Both the position numbers and the translations under genes were made by a program. This document shows, piece by piece, positions 28,167 to 29,636 of a stretch of 29,636 nt of DNA. The stretch lies in NCBI GenBank assembly GCA_036517175.1, contig DATDXQ010000008.1, positions 1 to 29,636 on the forward strand, in the 5' to 3' direction. Position 1 is the first letter of the stretch. The number at the start of each line of letters is the position of its first letter. The notes beneath the pieces were generated by a model. It saw nothing but the letters and a program-made list of their open reading frames with translations, was not told the DNA's origin and did no database searches. The DNA comes from 2-01-FULL-44-17 sp036517175. Its GTDB lineage: Bacteria; Patescibacteriota; Minisyncoccia; 2-02-FULL-40-12; IGHO2-01-FULL-4-A.

Positions 28167-29477
28167 ATGGAACTATCCAAAACAAAGGTGCCGCAAACCC
28201 CAGGGGTTTATTTTTTCCGCAACAAGCAGGGCCAGATTTTGTATATCGGAAAGGCGTTAAACCTAAAAAAAAGAGTTGCTTCTTATTTCAAAAATAACGT
28301 TGATTCCAGAATAAAAAATATGCTGGAAATGGCCAACAAGATAACCTGGCAGGAAACCAGCTCTGAAATCGAGGCGCTAATACTAGAATCTCAGTTCATC
28401 AAAAAACATAGACCACCTTTTAATATAAAACTTCGTGATGACAAGCAGTATTTTTATGTAGGTATAACAAAAGATAAATTTCCTCGGATTTTTATCACTC
28501 ACCAACCGACAAAAAATCAAGATGGTAAATTAAAATCAAGGCAAACAAAAACCGATTTCTCGGGTCCCTTTACAGATGGCAGTGCCCTTAAAACAACCCT
28601 TGGTCTTCTGCGCAGAATATTCCCCTACTGTACTTGCAAACAAAAACACAACAATTATTGTCTAAATTATCATATCGGCAAATGCTTGGGTTTTTGTTGT
28701 TTGAAAAACAATCCTGAGCTTGTCGAGCGGACTGCTAAAAAAAATCACGGCTATCGGAAAAACATAAGAGCCGTTAAAGACGTCCTGTCGGGTAAAAAAA
28801 ATTTATTAATTAAAAAACTAAAAAAAGAAATGTCTGATATGGCGACAAAAGAAAATTTCCAAAAAGCTGCAGAAACCCGAGACAAAATGGCCAAGCTTGA
28901 AAAAGTTTTTGAAAACGCCCTCATCATTCGTAAGACAGAAGTAATAAACATATCAACGACACTCGAAGAATTGGTTCGCACATTAAAATTGAGTAATAAA
29001 CCAGAACGCATAGAGGGCTACGACGTTGCTAATATTCAAGGCCAATTCGCAACTGGATCAATGGTTGTCTTTATTAATGGGTCAGCAGACAAAACCCAAT
29101 ACAGAAAATTCAAGATACACTCGCCAAGCAGCCCAAATGACGTTGGGATGCTTAAAGAGGTTTTAGCACGCCGATTTAACCACTCAGAATGGATCTATCC
29201 GGATTTGATAATAATGGATGGGGGAATCGCACAACTAAACATAGCAAAACATATTTTAAAAATAATAGGACAAAATAAAATTAGAGTCATAACGCTTACA
29301 AAAGATGATCGGCATATCGGAACCAAAATTTTTATCGACAATAAAAAAACAGCCCTCCAGCTGTCAAAAATATCACCGTCTGCTCGCAATCTAATCCTTC
29401 AAATTGATGCCGAGGCACACCGCTTCGCAATCAACTACTACCGCAAACTACACGGCCGCCTCTCACCCACTTTCTAA
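28167..29477 (+). CDS. uvrC: UvrABC system protein C, C-terminally short
   Basis: The nuclease subunit of nucleotide excision repair. 436 residues against ~600 in most bacteria. In order: GIY-YIG nuclease (GVYFF 13-17, YIG 26-28, Arg36), a Cys cluster at 155, 157, 165, 173, 177 and 178 that could hold the iron-sulfur cluster known from UvrC, a UVR helix hairpin (about 215-250) and the RNase-H-like nuclease with Asp286, Asp351 (MDGG) and EAHRFAI (416-422). The C-terminal helix-hairpin-helix DNA-binding domain is absent. Residues ~181-190 (NNPELVERTA) are encoded by a dispersed repeat. Confidence 0.95.
   Translation: MELSKTKVPQTPGVYFFRNKQGQILYIGKALNLKKRVASYFKNNVDSRIKNMLEMANKITWQETSSEIEALILESQFIKKHRPPFNIKLRDDKQYFYVGITKDKFPRIFITHQPTKNQDGKLKSRQTKTDFSGPFTDGSALKTTLGLLRRIFPYCTCKQKHNNYCLNYHIGKCLGFCCLKNNPELVERTAKKNHGYRKNIRAVKDVLSGKKNLLIKKLKKEMSDMATKENFQKAAETRDKMAKLEKVFENALIIRKTEVINISTTLEELVRTLKLSNKPERIEGYDVANIQGQFATGSMVVFINGSADKTQYRKFKIHSPSSPNDVGMLKEVLARRFNHSEWIYPDLIIMDGGIAQLNIAKHILKIIGQNKIRVITLTKDDRHIGTKIFIDNKKTALQLSKISPSARNLILQIDAEAHRFAINYYRKLHGRLSPTF
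28711..28730. repeat. Dispersed repeat (CCTGAGCTTG type) inside uvrC
   Basis: ATCCTGAGCTTGTCGAGCGG, a close relative of the element at 2641-2662 in rpiB, lies in frame just after the Cys cluster and adds the peptide NPELVER. Confidence 0.6.
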
Positions 29478-29489
29478 TAAAGAAAGGAT

Positions 29490-29636
29490 AATTAAAAACC
29501 GGCTCGAGTCTCGCGACTGGAACCGGCGTTGGTGGTCGTTGCTCTCGCTTTAGGGACCACCTCACCATCGCCTTCCACCAGGGTATTCCCAGCGACTGGT
29601 TAGGACGTTGATCCGTCCTCCTCTGCTTTGGGGTTT
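29490..29636 (-). ncRNA. Unclassified structured RNA, 3' part
   Basis: No ORF of note; the minus strand has a run of hairpins: GGACG/CGTCC, ACCAG/CTGGT with an inner GGG/CCC, a GGTGGTC/GACCACC stem (29561-29555 with 29537-29531) capped by GC-GAGA-GC and closed by GGCG/CGCC, and a last 12-bp stem (one mismatch) with loop GCGA ending in a U-tract. Two GNRA tetraloops and the terminator appear only when read on the minus strand, which fixes the orientation. The 5' end lies beyond the window. Hallmarks of tmRNA (tRNA-like 3' end), RNase P RNA, SRP RNA and 5S rRNA are not seen in this part. Confidence 0.6.
29493..29526 (-). terminator. Terminator of the structured RNA
   Basis: The 12-bp stem with one mismatch and GCGA loop (29526-29515 with 29510-29499) followed by TTTTTAATTATCC on the minus strand. 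Confidence 0.85.

Noticed and set aside
29490..29636. RNase P RNA, tmRNA, SRP RNA or 5S rRNA
   Set aside because: Their conserved 3' motifs are not found in the visible part; because the 5' portion is outside the window this rejection is provisional.

Overview
The window looks like chromosomal DNA from a Candidate Phyla Radiation (Patescibacteria, probably Parcubacteria-type) bacterium. The evidence is an AT-rich, very compact layout, a UvrC that stops after its nuclease domain, ribosomal protein S12 with an extra loop, a tiny zinc-type bL28, a lone site-2 protease next to ribosomal genes, a ComEC-like metallo-hydrolase without its membrane channel, and many short lineage-restricted membrane proteins. 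TGA is used as a stop (for example at 19624 and 27030), so this is not one of the lineages that read TGA as glycine. The taxonomic call is an inference from gene features; no rRNA is present.

Layout. 1-3797 (minus): a thioredoxin-reductase-like flavoprotein, rpiB, a GlcD-type FAD oxidase, rpe and the start of a PfkB-type sugar kinase, a redox and pentose-phosphate operon. 3842-9812: scattered small units, namely a PMT-family protein mannosyltransferase, an Fe/Mn superoxide dismutase, a glutaredoxin, several small membrane or secreted proteins, an RRM RNA-binding protein with a long structured leader, and a RelA/SpoT-type HD hydrolase. 9983-13785 (minus): M50 protease, rpsL, rpsG, fusA (a str-type operon). 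13899-15546 (plus): bL28, a hypothetical protein, tRNA-Pro(GGG) and a small membrane protein read as one unit. 15594-18492 (minus): ComEC-like MBL hydrolase, adenylate-kinase-like protein, NUDIX protein, hypothetical protein. 18603-20622: a Cys-rich small ORF, a secreted protein and a nucleotidyltransferase-fold protein.

20716-27032 (plus) is the most distinctive block: a six-gene MoxR / DUF58 / large single-pass membrane protein / VWA (BatA-like) / TPR / VWA (BatB-like) operon with a near-consensus promoter, strong Shine-Dalgarno sites at the internal genes and a strong terminator. It resembles the aerotolerance (Bat) and MoxR-VWA systems of other bacteria, but the third gene is not recognisable and takes the place where BatD would be expected. 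It is followed by an HtrA/DegP-type protease and by uvrC. At the right edge the 3' part of an unclassified structured RNA is read on the minus strand.

Recurring architecture: several stop codons sit inside terminator hairpins; several genes appear to be leaderless, with an extended -10 box 7-9 bases before ATG; two divergent promoter pairs share identical interlocking geometry; two ~70-base intergenic spacers are made of CTAG-rich repeats that run into TTG start codons; and four genes carry in-frame peptides encoded by short palindrome-like dispersed repeats.
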